Shown piece by piece: positions 1 to 7,248 of a stretch of DNA of 24,683 nt. The notes beneath the pieces are model-generated. The model had not been told where the DNA came from. It worked only from the letters and a program-made list of their open reading frames with translations, and ran no database searches. Every line of letters starts with the position of its first letter. The first letter of the stretch is position 1. This DNA is from Saprospiraceae bacterium (GTDB lineage Bacteria; Bacteroidota; Bacteroidia; Chitinophagales; Saprospiraceae): the NCBI GenBank assembly GCA_014379065.1, contig JACMMM010000303.1, forward strand, positions 1-24,683, written 5' to 3'. Both the position numbers and the translations under genes were made by a program.

Positions 1-873
1 GCGCAGGGCGTTGGCCAGCAGCCGTCCGCGTTCACGCGAATCGCTGGGCATTTCGCTTTCGCCAAAGAAACTCAGGGTCCGCTGGAAAAACAAGTCAGAG
101 GAACTCTGTTTTCGGTCGTCGGTGCCTTGGCTGTAAAACGACCAGGCGTAAATCGCCTCGGCGGTATCCCTGGGCATTCTGTTTTCGAGCCAGTAGGTTA
201 CCAGCGTGGTTTTGCCCGTGCCGCCGGGGGCGATGAACTGGACGATGTTCGTATTTGGGTCGGCCCATGCGGCATCCAACAGGGCAAGTTCTTTTTCGCG
301 GCCTGTGAAGTGGGGCTGGAGTTCGGGGAGGGCGGAGATGGAGATTTTCGATTTACGAATTGGGATTTCCGATTTTGGATTGGGAGTGTTCAAAGCCGGA
401 AAGGCTTGGTGCAGGTGCTTGTTGAGATCATCTTTGAAATGCAATTCAAAGGTTGCGGCATCTTCATATTCCTTAAAAAGAAGTCGATTTGCATTTACCA
501 ATTGTTCCCGGATTTCAAGAACCTGATCGTATTGCTTATTTTTTTGTCGGTCTGTGGTGCTAAAACCCGTTTTGAAATAGACAAAGGTCTTCGGACAGCA
601 ATCCTGGGCAAGGTTCAGTTCTTCAATCGTGAATGCTCCTGCTTTGGAGTAAAAAAGGACATAAGCAATTTGGCATTCTTTCAACTTGGGATTGATAGCA
701 TCTTGAATGCGTGGCGCACCAGAACTGCCACTGGGCAGGTCAATTTCCCATTGGACAATTTCAAGGTGGAGATGCTTGTGCAATTTGTTGACATCGGCGA
801 CGATTTTAAAAACGCCGTCGCGCTCAGCACGAAGCTCAGCAGAAGAAGCGAGAAAAATTTTGACGGTCTCCAT
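1..873 (-). CDS. STAND-type NTPase with DUF4062/TIR-like N-terminal domain (C-terminal part outside window)
   Basis: An open frame runs on the minus strand from an ATG at 871-873 to the window edge with no stop, giving 291 residues of a longer protein. An in-frame stop lies just upstream of the ATG. Residues 1 to about 120 begin METVKIFLASSAELRAERD and include the KLKECQIAYVLFYSKAG and FTIEEL stretches, which resemble the DUF4062/TIR-like domains placed at the N-terminus of bacterial STAND proteins. After a linker, residues about 195-291 hold a P-loop (APGGTGKTT, Lys221) followed by the AWSFYSQGT stretch seen in TPR-containing STAND NTPases. Family knowledge: such proteins sense a ligand through C-terminal repeats, oligomerise through the NTPase and trigger the N-terminal effector, often in phage defence. 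The sensor region is not visible. Family calls come from motif recall; the P-loop is certain, the effector class less so. Confidence 0.78.
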   Translation of the reverse strand, partial: METVKIFLASSAELRAERDGVFKIVADVNKLHKHLHLEIVQWEIDLPSGSSGAPRIQDAINPKLKECQIAYVLFYSKAGAFTIEELNLAQDCCPKTFVYFKTGFSTTDRQKNKQYDQVLEIREQLVNANRLLFKEYEDAATFELHFKDDLNKHLHQAFPALNTPNPKSEIPIRKSKISISALPELQPHFTGREKELALLDAAWADPNTNIVQFIAPGGTGKTTLVTYWLENRMPRDTAEAIYAWSFYSQGTDDRKQSSSDLFFQRTLSFFGESEMPSDSRERGRLLANALR

Positions 874-956
874 GTTGTGTGTGGGTTATTCCGCCACAAA
901 GCAAATAAAAATCAAGTGAATGCAGGCTTCACAAATACAGGGTAAGCATAAAATCC

Positions 957-964
957 TACTTTTG
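957..964 (+). promoter_or_regulatory. Bacteroidota -7 box (TACTTTTG)
   Basis: TACTTTTG matches the Bacteroidota primary-sigma -7 element TAnnTTTG exactly. It lies 56 nt before the ATG of the choice-of-anchor L gene. No clear TTTG -33 element was found at the usual distance, so this is a moderate call. Confidence 0.45.
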
Positions 965-1020
965 GCAGCAATTCTAATTTTAACCTATTTGCCAACTTTC
1001 ACAACCAACTACTACTTACC

Positions 1021-2373
1021 ATGAAAAATCTCGCCTTTCTTCCCCCCGCGGCCTTTTCATCCGCCAAAACCTTCCTAAAATCATCGCGCGCCCTCTTCCT
1101 CCCCCTGCTTTTCTTTGGCCATTTTGCTTCTGCGCAAACGCTTTTTGTCGACACCATGCAATACGCCCCCGCCGATATTGTCATGGATTTTTTCAACGGC
1201 ACCTGCGTAGATGTAACCTCTGTTGAGTACTTTGGTGAGCCAAAACAACTGACCTTTTTTGAAGGCTCGCAGAGCGGGCTTGGTGTGAATGCGGGCATCC
1301 TGTTTACTACCGGGGATGCCCAAGTTGCAGTTGGCCCCAACGACAAGGATGGGGCTTCTAATGGCTATGGTATCGGCACTCCGGACTCATTGCTTCAATC
1401 CATCACCGCAGGCGCTACGTTCGACCGCTCCATGCTTCACCTCAGCATCGTGCCGCACACCGATTCTATTGGCTTCCAATATGTTTTCGCTTCGGAGGAA
1501 TACTGCGAGTATGTCAACACCCAGTTCAACGACGCCTTTGGGTTTTGGATAAAAGGTCCGGGAGCTTCTAATCCTGACGGCTCACCGCGCAACATCGCGC
1601 TGGTGCCGGGAACGCTTACCCCCGTTGCCATTAACAATGTGAACCACTTGACCAACTCCGCTTATTATATCAACAACATCGCAACAGCAAATAATTGCGG
1701 GCAGACGCCTGCACCTCCAACGATTGCCATGGACGCTGTCCAATTCGACGGATTGCTAACGGTACTCACAGCCAAAGCTATTGTAGTCCCCAATGAGACC
1801 TACGAAGTCTGGATCGGCATCACAGATGTGGGCGACGGCGTTTGGGATTCCGGCATATTCCTCAGCGTGGAAAGTCTTTGCGGCGACAGCCTGCTCAGTC
1901 CCGTAGCGGGATTCAATGCCAACGTGAATGGAACGACGGTTGGCTTTGCAAACACCACCAGATACGCCACGGCCTGGAACTGGGACTTTGGCGATGGAGG
2001 TACGTCTACAGAACGTTATCCCTCACACAATTACGCCAACCTCAACCAGCAATACACCGTGCGCCTCATCGCGACCAACTGGTGCTGTTCTGACACCTCC
2101 TATTTGATCGTAGGCGTTTCGGCAATACAGGAAGAAGAAGCGCCCAAACTCAACATTTACCCCACCCAATTCAGCGACGAACTGGTGATTGACCCCGCCG
2201 ATGACAGCCTTTCAGGCGAAATCGTGCTGTCCGACATCTCGGGCCAAACCTTGCTGAGCCGTTCGTTTTCGGGCAAAACCGTACTGCGTACGGAGGCACT
2301 TCCCAAAGGAGTTTACTTTTTGAATATCAATGTTTTGGGCAAAAAAGCAGTCATTCAGAAGTTGGTGAAATAA
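1021..2373 (+). CDS. Choice-of-anchor L domain protein with PKD domain and T9SS type A sorting domain
   Basis: This is a 450-residue secreted or cell-surface protein. Residues 1-38 form a signal peptide with a long N-region and a hydrophobic core, ending FASAQ. Residues about 45-280 match the choice-of-anchor L domain, shown by the FASEEYCEYV motif and the following NDAFGFWI. Residues about 290-365 are a PKD-type beta-sandwich (WNWDFGDGG). Residues about 375-450 are a type A T9SS C-terminal sorting domain (LNIYPTQFSDELVI, then GVYFLNI and a basic KLVK end). Family knowledge: such proteins leave through the Sec and type IX systems and are attached to the surface or released. Ligand and role are unknown. 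The ATG fits the signal peptide and follows a -7 box. The next gene is a broken T9SS substrate. Confidence 0.88.
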   Translation: MKNLAFLPPAAFSSAKTFLKSSRALFLPLLFFGHFASAQTLFVDTMQYAPADIVMDFFNGTCVDVTSVEYFGEPKQLTFFEGSQSGLGVNAGILFTTGDAQVAVGPNDKDGASNGYGIGTPDSLLQSITAGATFDRSMLHLSIVPHTDSIGFQYVFASEEYCEYVNTQFNDAFGFWIKGPGASNPDGSPRNIALVPGTLTPVAINNVNHLTNSAYYINNIATANNCGQTPAPPTIAMDAVQFDGLLTVLTAKAIVVPNETYEVWIGITDVGDGVWDSGIFLSVESLCGDSLLSPVAGFNANVNGTTVGFANTTRYATAWNWDFGDGGTSTERYPSHNYANLNQQYTVRLIATNWCCSDTSYLIVGVSAIQEEEAPKLNIYPTQFSDELVIDPADDSLSGEIVLSDISGQTLLSRSFSGKTVLRTEALPKGVYFLNINVLGKKAVIQKLVK

Positions 2374-2405
2374 TGCTACAATCGTAACTGGTTAGGCATA
2401 TTTCC

Positions 2406-2490
2406 TTTTGCCACTAATTGCACTAATTTACACGAATACATCTTGGTTTGTTGTCCAAATTCGTGTAAATTAGTGCAATTAGTGGCAAAA
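2406..2490. repeat. 32-bp perfect inverted repeat, GCCACTAATTGCAC family, copy 1
   Basis: Arms at 2406-2437 and 2459-2490 are perfect reverse complements of 32 nt around a 21-nt loop. It sits between the choice-of-anchor L gene and the T9SS pseudogene. The outer core GCCACTAATTGCAC recurs in the inverted repeat at 20073-20138, upstream of purS, so the two belong to one dispersed family. The plus-strand right arm ends in a short A run; on the minus strand this would read as a hairpin followed by T residues, so terminator function is possible. Confidence 0.9.
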
Positions 2491-2523
2491 AATAATTGGC
2501 ATTCACACCTAATTTATCATCGC

Positions 2524-3046
2524 ATGAAAAACCTAATCCCTTTACTTTCTCTTTTATTACTCCCCAACCTATCCGCCCAATCTACCATCGAATGGAAGCA
2601 AGCGTACGGCGGATTCGGCATAGACTGGCCCACTGATAGGTGGCCAAGTGACCGGGAACCACGGTTCTTATGATTATTGGATTGTAAAACTCGCCCCTGA
2701 ACCCGTCGGCGTGGATGATCTTTTCACCCAAGCCGGAAATTTGGAAATATTCCCCAATCCGGCAAGCAATGCGGTCAGCCTTAGCATTTCAGCGGAAGAA
2801 CCTTCTTTCAACCTGGTTATATCTGACCTATTGGGGCGGGAAATCAGCCAACAAACCGTCCCGAATGGCGGGCTCGTAGATGTTTCCACACTTGACAATG
2901 GCTTGTACCTTTTAACGGCCACCACACCACAGGGCCAGGTTTATTTCCTCTACGTCTCAAACCGCAGGTGCTTCACCGTTATCCCGTTGTTCATCAGTTG
3001 TTTAAGGGAGCCCACCCCAATAGCCAGGTGGGTTTTGGCAAACTGA
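2524..3046 (+). pseudogene. Remnant of a T9SS-secreted propeller-type protein (internal deletion and frameshift)
   Basis: An ATG at 2524 opens a clear signal peptide (MKNLIPLLSLLLLPNLSAQ) followed by IEWKQAYGGFGIDW, the usual start of T9SS proteins built from repeated GGS..D..GGYIVAG blocks. This frame ends at 2673. In another frame, from about 2624, QVTGNHGSYDYWIVKLAPE appears, the usual end of the last repeat, then a linker and a type A sorting domain (LEIFPNPASNAVSLSI, GLYLLTATTPQGQVY). Everything between is missing and the frame changes near 2621-2641, so the simplest reading is a large internal deletion. The sorting domain also lacks its normal basic end and runs on into the 3' end of the convergent AMP nucleosidase gene, stopping at 3046. 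Confidence 0.75.
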
Positions 3047-3810
3047 GAAGTAACCATTTTGTCGCTGGCTTCTGTCTTGATGCCCTCGCGGGTCATGGGC
3101 ATATCGCTCACGAGCAGGAGCGCGCCCGCAGGCATCTGATCTTTGAATGCGGCAACAAAAATCGTGGCCGTTTCCATGTCTATGGCGATGCAGCGCAGGT
3201 CGCGGAGTTTGGCCTTGAAATCTTCGCGGTGTTCCCAAACGCGTTTGTTGGTGGTGTACACCACGCCCGTCCAGTAGTCGCGCTCGTATTCGCGGATGGT
3301 GGTAGATACGGCTTTTTGCAACGCAAAGGCCGGCAAAGCGGGCACTTCTGGCGGCAAATAGTCATTGCTTGTCCCTTCCCCTCGTATGGCAGCGATGGGC
3401 AGAATGAGGTCGCCATTGTGATTTTTGCCCGTTTTGAGGCCACCGCATTTGCCCAAAAACAATACCGCTTTGGGTTTGATGGCTTCCAATAGGTCAATCA
3501 CCAAGCCAGCATTCGGGCTTCCAATACCGAAGTTGATGATGGTAATACCTCTGGCGGTGGCGGCTTGCATGGGGCGTTCAAGGCCGTAGATATCTACCTC
3601 GTGCTGATCAGCGAAGTCCTTGACGTAGCCGGCAAAATTGACCAGCAGGACGTACTCGCCAAATTGATCAAGCGCCATCCCAGTGTAACGCGGCAGCCAA
3701 TCCTTCACGATGGCCGCTTTGGAGGCTTTTTCTATTTCAAAATTTTCCTGCCACACTAGATCCAATTCTGCTTTGGAAAGGGAGCGGGGTGGGTCGTCGT
3801 TTTTTTTCAT
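2950..3810 (-). CDS. amn: AMP nucleosidase
   Basis: A 286-residue protein of the phosphorylase/nucleosidase (PNP_UDP_1) superfamily that matches the short Bacteroidota AMP nucleosidase type from end to end. Family reaction: AMP + H2O gives adenine + ribose 5-phosphate, a cytosolic purine salvage or pool-control step. Recognisable blocks are DWLPRYTGMALDQFGEYVLL (residues about 37-56), ERPMQAATARGITIINFGIGSPNAG, AVLFLGKCGGLKTG, AAIRGEGTSNDYLPPE, WTGVVYTTNKRVWEH, CIAIDMETATIF with the ME pair that contacts ribose in this superfamily, and LLLVSDMPMT followed by the ASDK block. The N-terminal about 35 residues are a charged extension. The ATG at 3810 begins MKKNDD. Its 3' end overlaps the T9SS pseudogene on the other strand. 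It is divergent from the permease gene. Confidence 0.93.
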   Translation of the reverse strand: MKKNDDPPRSLSKAELDLVWQENFEIEKASKAAIVKDWLPRYTGMALDQFGEYVLLVNFAGYVKDFADQHEVDIYGLERPMQAATARGITIINFGIGSPNAGLVIDLLEAIKPKAVLFLGKCGGLKTGKNHNGDLILPIAAIRGEGTSNDYLPPEVPALPAFALQKAVSTTIREYERDYWTGVVYTTNKRVWEHREDFKAKLRDLRCIAIDMETATIFVAAFKDQMPAGALLLVSDMPMTREGIKTEASDKMVTSQFAKTHLAIGVGSLKQLMNNGITVKHLRFET

Positions 3811-3892
3811 GTTGCTGAAGCTTTACTTACCGCGAAAGTCTTGCAAATCCACCACTTATTTTTGAGAAATACCGCAAATTCAAAAACCATCC

Positions 3893-3900
3893 TATCTTTC
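3893..3900 (+). promoter_or_regulatory. Possible -7 box for the permease gene (TATCTTTC)
   Basis: TATCTTTC is one base off TAnnTTTG and is followed by GCCCC. It lies 36 nt before the permease ATG, in the divergent gap between amn and the permease. The nearest TTTG upstream (3861-3864) is 28 nt away, too far for an ideal -33 element, so support is weak. Confidence 0.35.
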
Positions 3901-3936
3901 GCCCCACGAATTTTCAAAACTAAAACTCTTCTTTGT

Positions 3937-5364
3937 ATGGCTAACCTTTGGGTACGCAAACCTCTTTCTCAACTTTTGGCGCAAGCTGAGGATTCTGAAA
4001 AGGGCCTTAAACGCACACTTGGCGCTTGGAATCTTGTGGCACTCGGCATTGGTGCTATTATTGGCGCAGGCCTTTTTGTGCGCACTGCCGCCGCCGCCGC
4101 AGAGGCCGCAGGGCCTTCCGTTACACTTTCTTTTATCGTTGCAGCCATTGGCTGTGCCTTCGCCGGGCTTTGTTACGCAGAATTCGCCTCCATGATCCCC
4201 ATTGCAGGCAGTGCTTACACTTATGCCTACGCCACCATGGGCGAGTTTGTTGCCTGGATTATTGGTTGGGCGCTTATCATGGAATACGCGCTCGGTGCTG
4301 CTACTGTATCTGTTGCATGGTCGGAGTATTTGAACAAACTTCTTGGCGGAGCCATACCCTATGAATGGTGCCACGGACCCATGGAAGATGGCATCATGAA
4401 CGCGCCAGCACTGGTCATCTTGCTAATACTCACTTTGGTATTGATCAAAGGTACACAGGAATCGGCGCTCCTGAATGCTGTCATTGTGGCCATCAAAGTT
4501 TCTATTGTATTGATTTTCATTGCTGTAGGCTGGCAATTTATTGATCCAGCGAACCATACGCCCTACATGATCCCCGAAGGCACCCCTGGCCACGAAGGGA
4601 TGTTCAAGCATGGTTGGGGCGGTGTCTTGGGTGGCGCGGCCATTGTATTTTTCGCCTTCATTGGTTTTGATGCGGTCTCAACTGCCGCTCAGGAGGCAAA
4701 AAATCCAGGACGTGATATGCCGATCGGAATTCTGGGTTCTCTGGCAGTTTGCACCGTGCTCTATATCCTTTTCTCTTATGTCCTAACAGGCGTGGCCAAC
4801 TGGACAGAGTTTGGTGGGGCGGGTAAAGAAGCCTCCGTGGCTTATGCTATTCAGCACCACATGCCCGGCTACGAGTGGCTTGCCACAGCGGTCACAATCG
4901 CCATACTCGCAGGCTTCTCTTCGGTGATACTAGTGATGCTGATGGGCCAAAGCCGAGTTTTTTACTCCATGGCCAATGACGGGCTTATTCCCAAAGTCTT
5001 CTCGGAACTGCACCCTAAATTCCGCACACCTTACAAATCCAACTGGATTTTGTTCTTCTTTGTCGGTGCGTTTGCGGCCTTCGTGCCGGGCAGCATGGCA
5101 GGTGATTTGACTTCCTTCGGAACGCTCCTAGCCTTCGTGCTGGTGAGCCTAGGGGTGTTGTTCATGCGTCGGTCCAACCCGGAACAGCACCGCCCTTTCC
5201 GTACGCCGTTGGTGCCGTTGGTGCCAATCCTTGGCGCCCTGATTTGTCTGGGTATGATTGTAGCCATTGACCCATTTACGCTTAAAGCAGCGTTCGCATG
5301 GATGGTATTGGGCTTCCTGGTGTACTTTGGCTACAGCCAGCGCAACAGTAAATTGCAACGCTAA
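3937..5364 (+). CDS. APC-family amino acid permease (cationic amino acid transporter-like)
   Basis: A 475-residue integral membrane protein with about 12 predicted hydrophobic spans. The N-terminus is MANLWVRKPLSQLLAQAE, then GLKRTLGAWNLVALGIGAII, which carries the APC helix-1 motif GIGAIIGAGLF (substrate-binding backbone). FAGLCYAEFASMIPIAGSAY is the helix-2/3 region, FFAFIGFDAVSTAAQEAKNP the helix-6 signature, and the late segment GQSRVFYSMANDGLIP is typical of CAT/YfnA-type transporters. It likely imports an amino acid by proton symport or exchange; the substrate cannot be read from sequence. The frame is open upstream to 3841, but the ATG at 3937 begins the normal N-terminus and lies behind a possible -7 box. 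A strong terminator follows. Confidence 0.9.
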   Translation: MANLWVRKPLSQLLAQAEDSEKGLKRTLGAWNLVALGIGAIIGAGLFVRTAAAAAEAAGPSVTLSFIVAAIGCAFAGLCYAEFASMIPIAGSAYTYAYATMGEFVAWIIGWALIMEYALGAATVSVAWSEYLNKLLGGAIPYEWCHGPMEDGIMNAPALVILLILTLVLIKGTQESALLNAVIVAIKVSIVLIFIAVGWQFIDPANHTPYMIPEGTPGHEGMFKHGWGGVLGGAAIVFFAFIGFDAVSTAAQEAKNPGRDMPIGILGSLAVCTVLYILFSYVLTGVANWTEFGGAGKEASVAYAIQHHMPGYEWLATAVTIAILAGFSSVILVMLMGQSRVFYSMANDGLIPKVFSELHPKFRTPYKSNWILFFFVGAFAAFVPGSMAGDLTSFGTLLAFVLVSLGVLFMRRSNPEQHRPFRTPLVPLVPILGALICLGMIVAIDPFTLKAAFAWMVLGFLVYFGYSQRNSKLQR

Positions 5365-5515
5365 GTGGTAAAGTGTTTAGTGTTGAGTGATAAATATTTA
5401 CGCCGCGCCCGCTTTTGGTGGGCGCGGCGGATTTTTTAGGAGAAACCACCGACCACTAAACACTTACCACTAATCACTCACCACTAATCACTCACCACTA
5501 ATCACTCACCACTAA
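5364..5515. repeat. Inverted repeat plus 14-bp tandem repeats before folA
   Basis: The segment after the permease stop (5364-5382, AGTGGTAAAGTGTTTAGTG) is nearly complementary to 5454-5471 with a one-base bulge, so the two arms flank the terminator. The right arm then continues as a tandem array of ACCACTAATCACTC, about 3.6 copies at 5466-5515, ending directly at the folA ATG (5516). The plus strand of 5452-5515 contains almost no G. Confidence 0.85.
5401..5437 (+). terminator. Rho-independent terminator after the permease gene
   Basis: CGCCGCGCCC (5401-5410) pairs perfectly with GGGCGCGGCG (5420-5429) around a 9-nt loop and is followed by GA and six T residues (5432-5437). The stem is entirely G/C, unlike the surrounding AT-leaning gap. 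It lies 36 nt after the permease stop codon. Confidence 0.9.
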
Positions 5516-6016
5516 ATGATCATCTCAGCCATCGTCGCCACGGCCAAAAACAACGTGATCGGAAAAGACAACCAAATCCCCTGGTATTTGCCCGCCGACC
5601 TGTCCTATTTCAAAAAAACAACGCTGGAGCACCATCTCATTATGGGGCGCAATTGTTTCCGTAGCATTGGTCGCCCGCTCCCGAAACGCACCAACATCGT
5701 GGTGACCCGCGACCTGTTTTTTACTGCTGAAGGCGTGTTGGTGGCGCATTCTGTCGAGGAAGCGCTTGGCATTGCCTTTGACGGTGGCGAAGAGGAGGTT
5801 TTTGTCATCGGCGGTGGGGAAATTTACCGGGAAACTATAGACCTGTGGGACAAAATTTACCTCACCGAGGTGGATTTGGAAACAGAAGGCGATGTTTTTT
5901 TTCCAGAAACCGATCCTGCCGAATGGGTTGAAGTTTGGCGCGAAGCGCACCAGCCCGATGAGAAGAACGAATGGGCTTACACCTTCCGGATTTTGGAGCG
6001 AAAACAAGAAGATTAA
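5516..6016 (+). CDS. folA: Dihydrofolate reductase
   Basis: A 166-residue protein of normal DHFR length. It reduces dihydrofolate to tetrahydrofolate with NADPH in the cytosol and is the trimethoprim target. Visible motifs are IVATAKNNVIGKDNQIPWYL with the active-site acid Asp28 (PADLSYFK), LIMGRNCFRSIGRPLPKRTN (the NADPH-binding MGR..F.SIG region, with Asn-Cys where most homologues have Lys-Thr), VFVIGGGEIYRETI (the GG.E.Y motif) and the C-terminal YTFRILER strand. The ATG at 5516 directly follows the G-free tandem repeat tract. No thymidylate synthase gene is adjacent, so it appears to stand alone after the permease terminator. Confidence 0.96.
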   Translation: MIISAIVATAKNNVIGKDNQIPWYLPADLSYFKKTTLEHHLIMGRNCFRSIGRPLPKRTNIVVTRDLFFTAEGVLVAHSVEEALGIAFDGGEEEVFVIGGGEIYRETIDLWDKIYLTEVDLETEGDVFFPETDPAEWVEVWREAHQPDEKNEWAYTFRILERKQED

Positions 6017-6043
6017 GCATCTCAAAATAATTCGCGCAAACTC

Positions 6044-6078
6044 TTTGGAAAAAAAACCTACTTTTTTTTATACTTTTG
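6044..6078 (+). promoter_or_regulatory. Bacteroidota promoter (TTTG...TACTTTTGCACC)
   Basis: TACTTTTG at 6071-6078 is a perfect TAnnTTTG -7 box, followed by CACC. A TTTG at 6044-6047 lies 23 nt upstream, slightly beyond the usual 19-21. It would drive the glycogen-synthase-like gene with a leader of about 200 nt containing the inverted repeat at 6101-6199. Confidence 0.6.
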
Positions 6079-6100
6079 CACCCGAATTTCGCGGGGCGGG

Positions 6101-6199
6101 TTGAGATATTTGGATATTGAGATATTTGGATATACGCCGAATGAAGGTGTTAATATTGCTGTTTTCCAATCCCAATATCTCAATATCCAAATATCTCAA
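6101..6199. repeat. 26-bp perfect inverted repeat in the leader of the glycogen-synthase-like gene
   Basis: Arms 6101-6126 and 6174-6199 are perfect reverse complements made from the repeated word GATATTTGGATATTGA, around a 47-nt loop. Immediately after, GATCCCGCGGGATC (6200-6213) is a separate 14-bp palindrome. The whole structure sits between the predicted -7 box (6071-6078) and the ATG at 6282, so it would be in the 5' untranslated RNA. Confidence 0.88.
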
Positions 6200-6281
6200 G
6201 ATCCCGCGGGATCTTCTCGAACTCCGGTTTCGTAATAAATCGTGCTTTACACACACCAATTCAAGTCTGGTTTTTTGACAC

Positions 6282-7100
6282 ATGGAAAAGAAGCGACTGC
6301 TCCTTATCACGCAAGAACTCGCACCCTACACTGAGGGCACCGACATTTCTGAACTCGTGGGGAAACTGCCCAAATTTTTTGCAGACCAAGGTTATGAACT
6401 ACGCATCCTCATGCCCCGCTTCGGCGTGGTGAACGAACGCCGCCACCGGCTACACGAAGTGGTGCGCCTCAGCGGGATGAACATTATCGTGGACGACGAT
6501 GATTACCCACTGCTCATCAAAGTGGCTTCGCTGCCCGGCTCACGGCTGCAAGTTTATTTCCTTGACAATGAAGAGTTTTTCAAACGCAAAATGGTGTTTG
6601 AAGACGAAAAAGGCAAACCTTTTGAGGACAATGCTGACCGCGCAGCGTTTTTCTGCAAGGGTGCCATTGAGACGGTGAAAAAATTTGGCTGGCCACCCGA
6701 TTATGTGATGTGCCAAGGCTGGATGACAAGCCTCCTGCCACTTTACCTCCGTACGGCTTACAAAACAGAGCCGATCTTTGCCAATGCGCAAATCATTTAT
6801 GGTGCGTATGACACACCTCACGAGCGCGAAGGTGGCGAGCGTTTTTTTCAAAAAGCGGCCATCAACAACCTGACGAAAAAACACCTCGACCCTTACCGCG
6901 ATGGCGAAGGTATTTCGATGCACAAGGGCGCGGCGCACTACGCTGACGCAGTAATCATCGGCAGCGAATCGCTTGACACCAACGTTCCCTACTTGTCCGT
7001 AGCGGGCGACAAACCCGTGCTCCCCTGGCAACCCGCCGATGAAGCACTGCCGGGCTATCTTGAGTTTTTCAAGAGCCTGACAGAGGGCGTGACAGCGTAA
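6282..7100 (+). CDS. Glycogen-synthase-like protein, GT5 N-terminal domain only
   Basis: A 272-residue protein corresponding to the N-terminal (Glyco_transf_5) half of glycogen/starch synthase. Visible blocks are LLLITQELAPYTEGTDISEL, LPKFFADQGYELRILMPRFG, then PDYVMCQGWMTSLLPLYL and HKGAAHYADAVIIGSESLD. Full GlgA is about 470-500 residues and needs a second Rossmann domain, absent here. The usual KTGGL ADP-glucose loop is replaced by TEGTDISE (residues 17-24), so the key lysine is missing. Short forms of this kind are common in Bacteroidota beside DUF4270, as here. Synthase activity by itself is unlikely; a regulatory or partner role is inference. The ATG at 6282 gives the standard start of the fold. 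Confidence 0.85.
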   Translation: MEKKRLLLITQELAPYTEGTDISELVGKLPKFFADQGYELRILMPRFGVVNERRHRLHEVVRLSGMNIIVDDDDYPLLIKVASLPGSRLQVYFLDNEEFFKRKMVFEDEKGKPFEDNADRAAFFCKGAIETVKKFGWPPDYVMCQGWMTSLLPLYLRTAYKTEPIFANAQIIYGAYDTPHEREGGERFFQKAAINNLTKKHLDPYRDGEGISMHKGAAHYADAVIIGSESLDTNVPYLSVAGDKPVLPWQPADEALPGYLEFFKSLTEGVTA

Positions 7101-7240
7101 TTGGTGGATTGGTGATTGGTGGATTGGTGATTGGTAGATTACTTATTGGCGTTGACCCGAAACGATTCGGCATTTACCCCCCAATAACCAATCCACCAGT
7201 CACCAATCCACCACTCAACCAATCACCAATTAACCAATCA
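7101..7240. repeat. Inverted repeat of GGATTGGTGATTGG words between glycogen-synthase-like gene and DUF4270
   Basis: The left arm begins at the base after the preceding stop codon. 7102-7127 pairs with 7188-7213 with one mismatch in 26 bp. Both arms consist of repeats of TTGGTGGATTGGTGA or its complement, and the right side continues as more CCAATCACCAAT-like copies to about 7240, just before the DUF4270 ATG (7249). The sense strand of the right arm is nearly free of G. Confidence 0.88.
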
Positions 7241-7248
7241 ACAAATAC

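Noticed and set aside
127..945. Long plus-strand open frame of 272 codons
   Set aside because: It shares codon register with the minus-strand STAND gene, which has a P-loop and recognisable domains; the plus-strand translation shows no family features and is a shadow.
2950..3492. Plus-strand open frames opposite amn
   Set aside because: The minus-strand protein matches AMP nucleosidase along its full length; the plus-strand frames are shadows.
5466..5515. Possible CRISPR array (also considered at 12966-13023)
   Set aside because: The 14- and 16-bp units are head-to-tail tandems with no spacers and no cas genes nearby.
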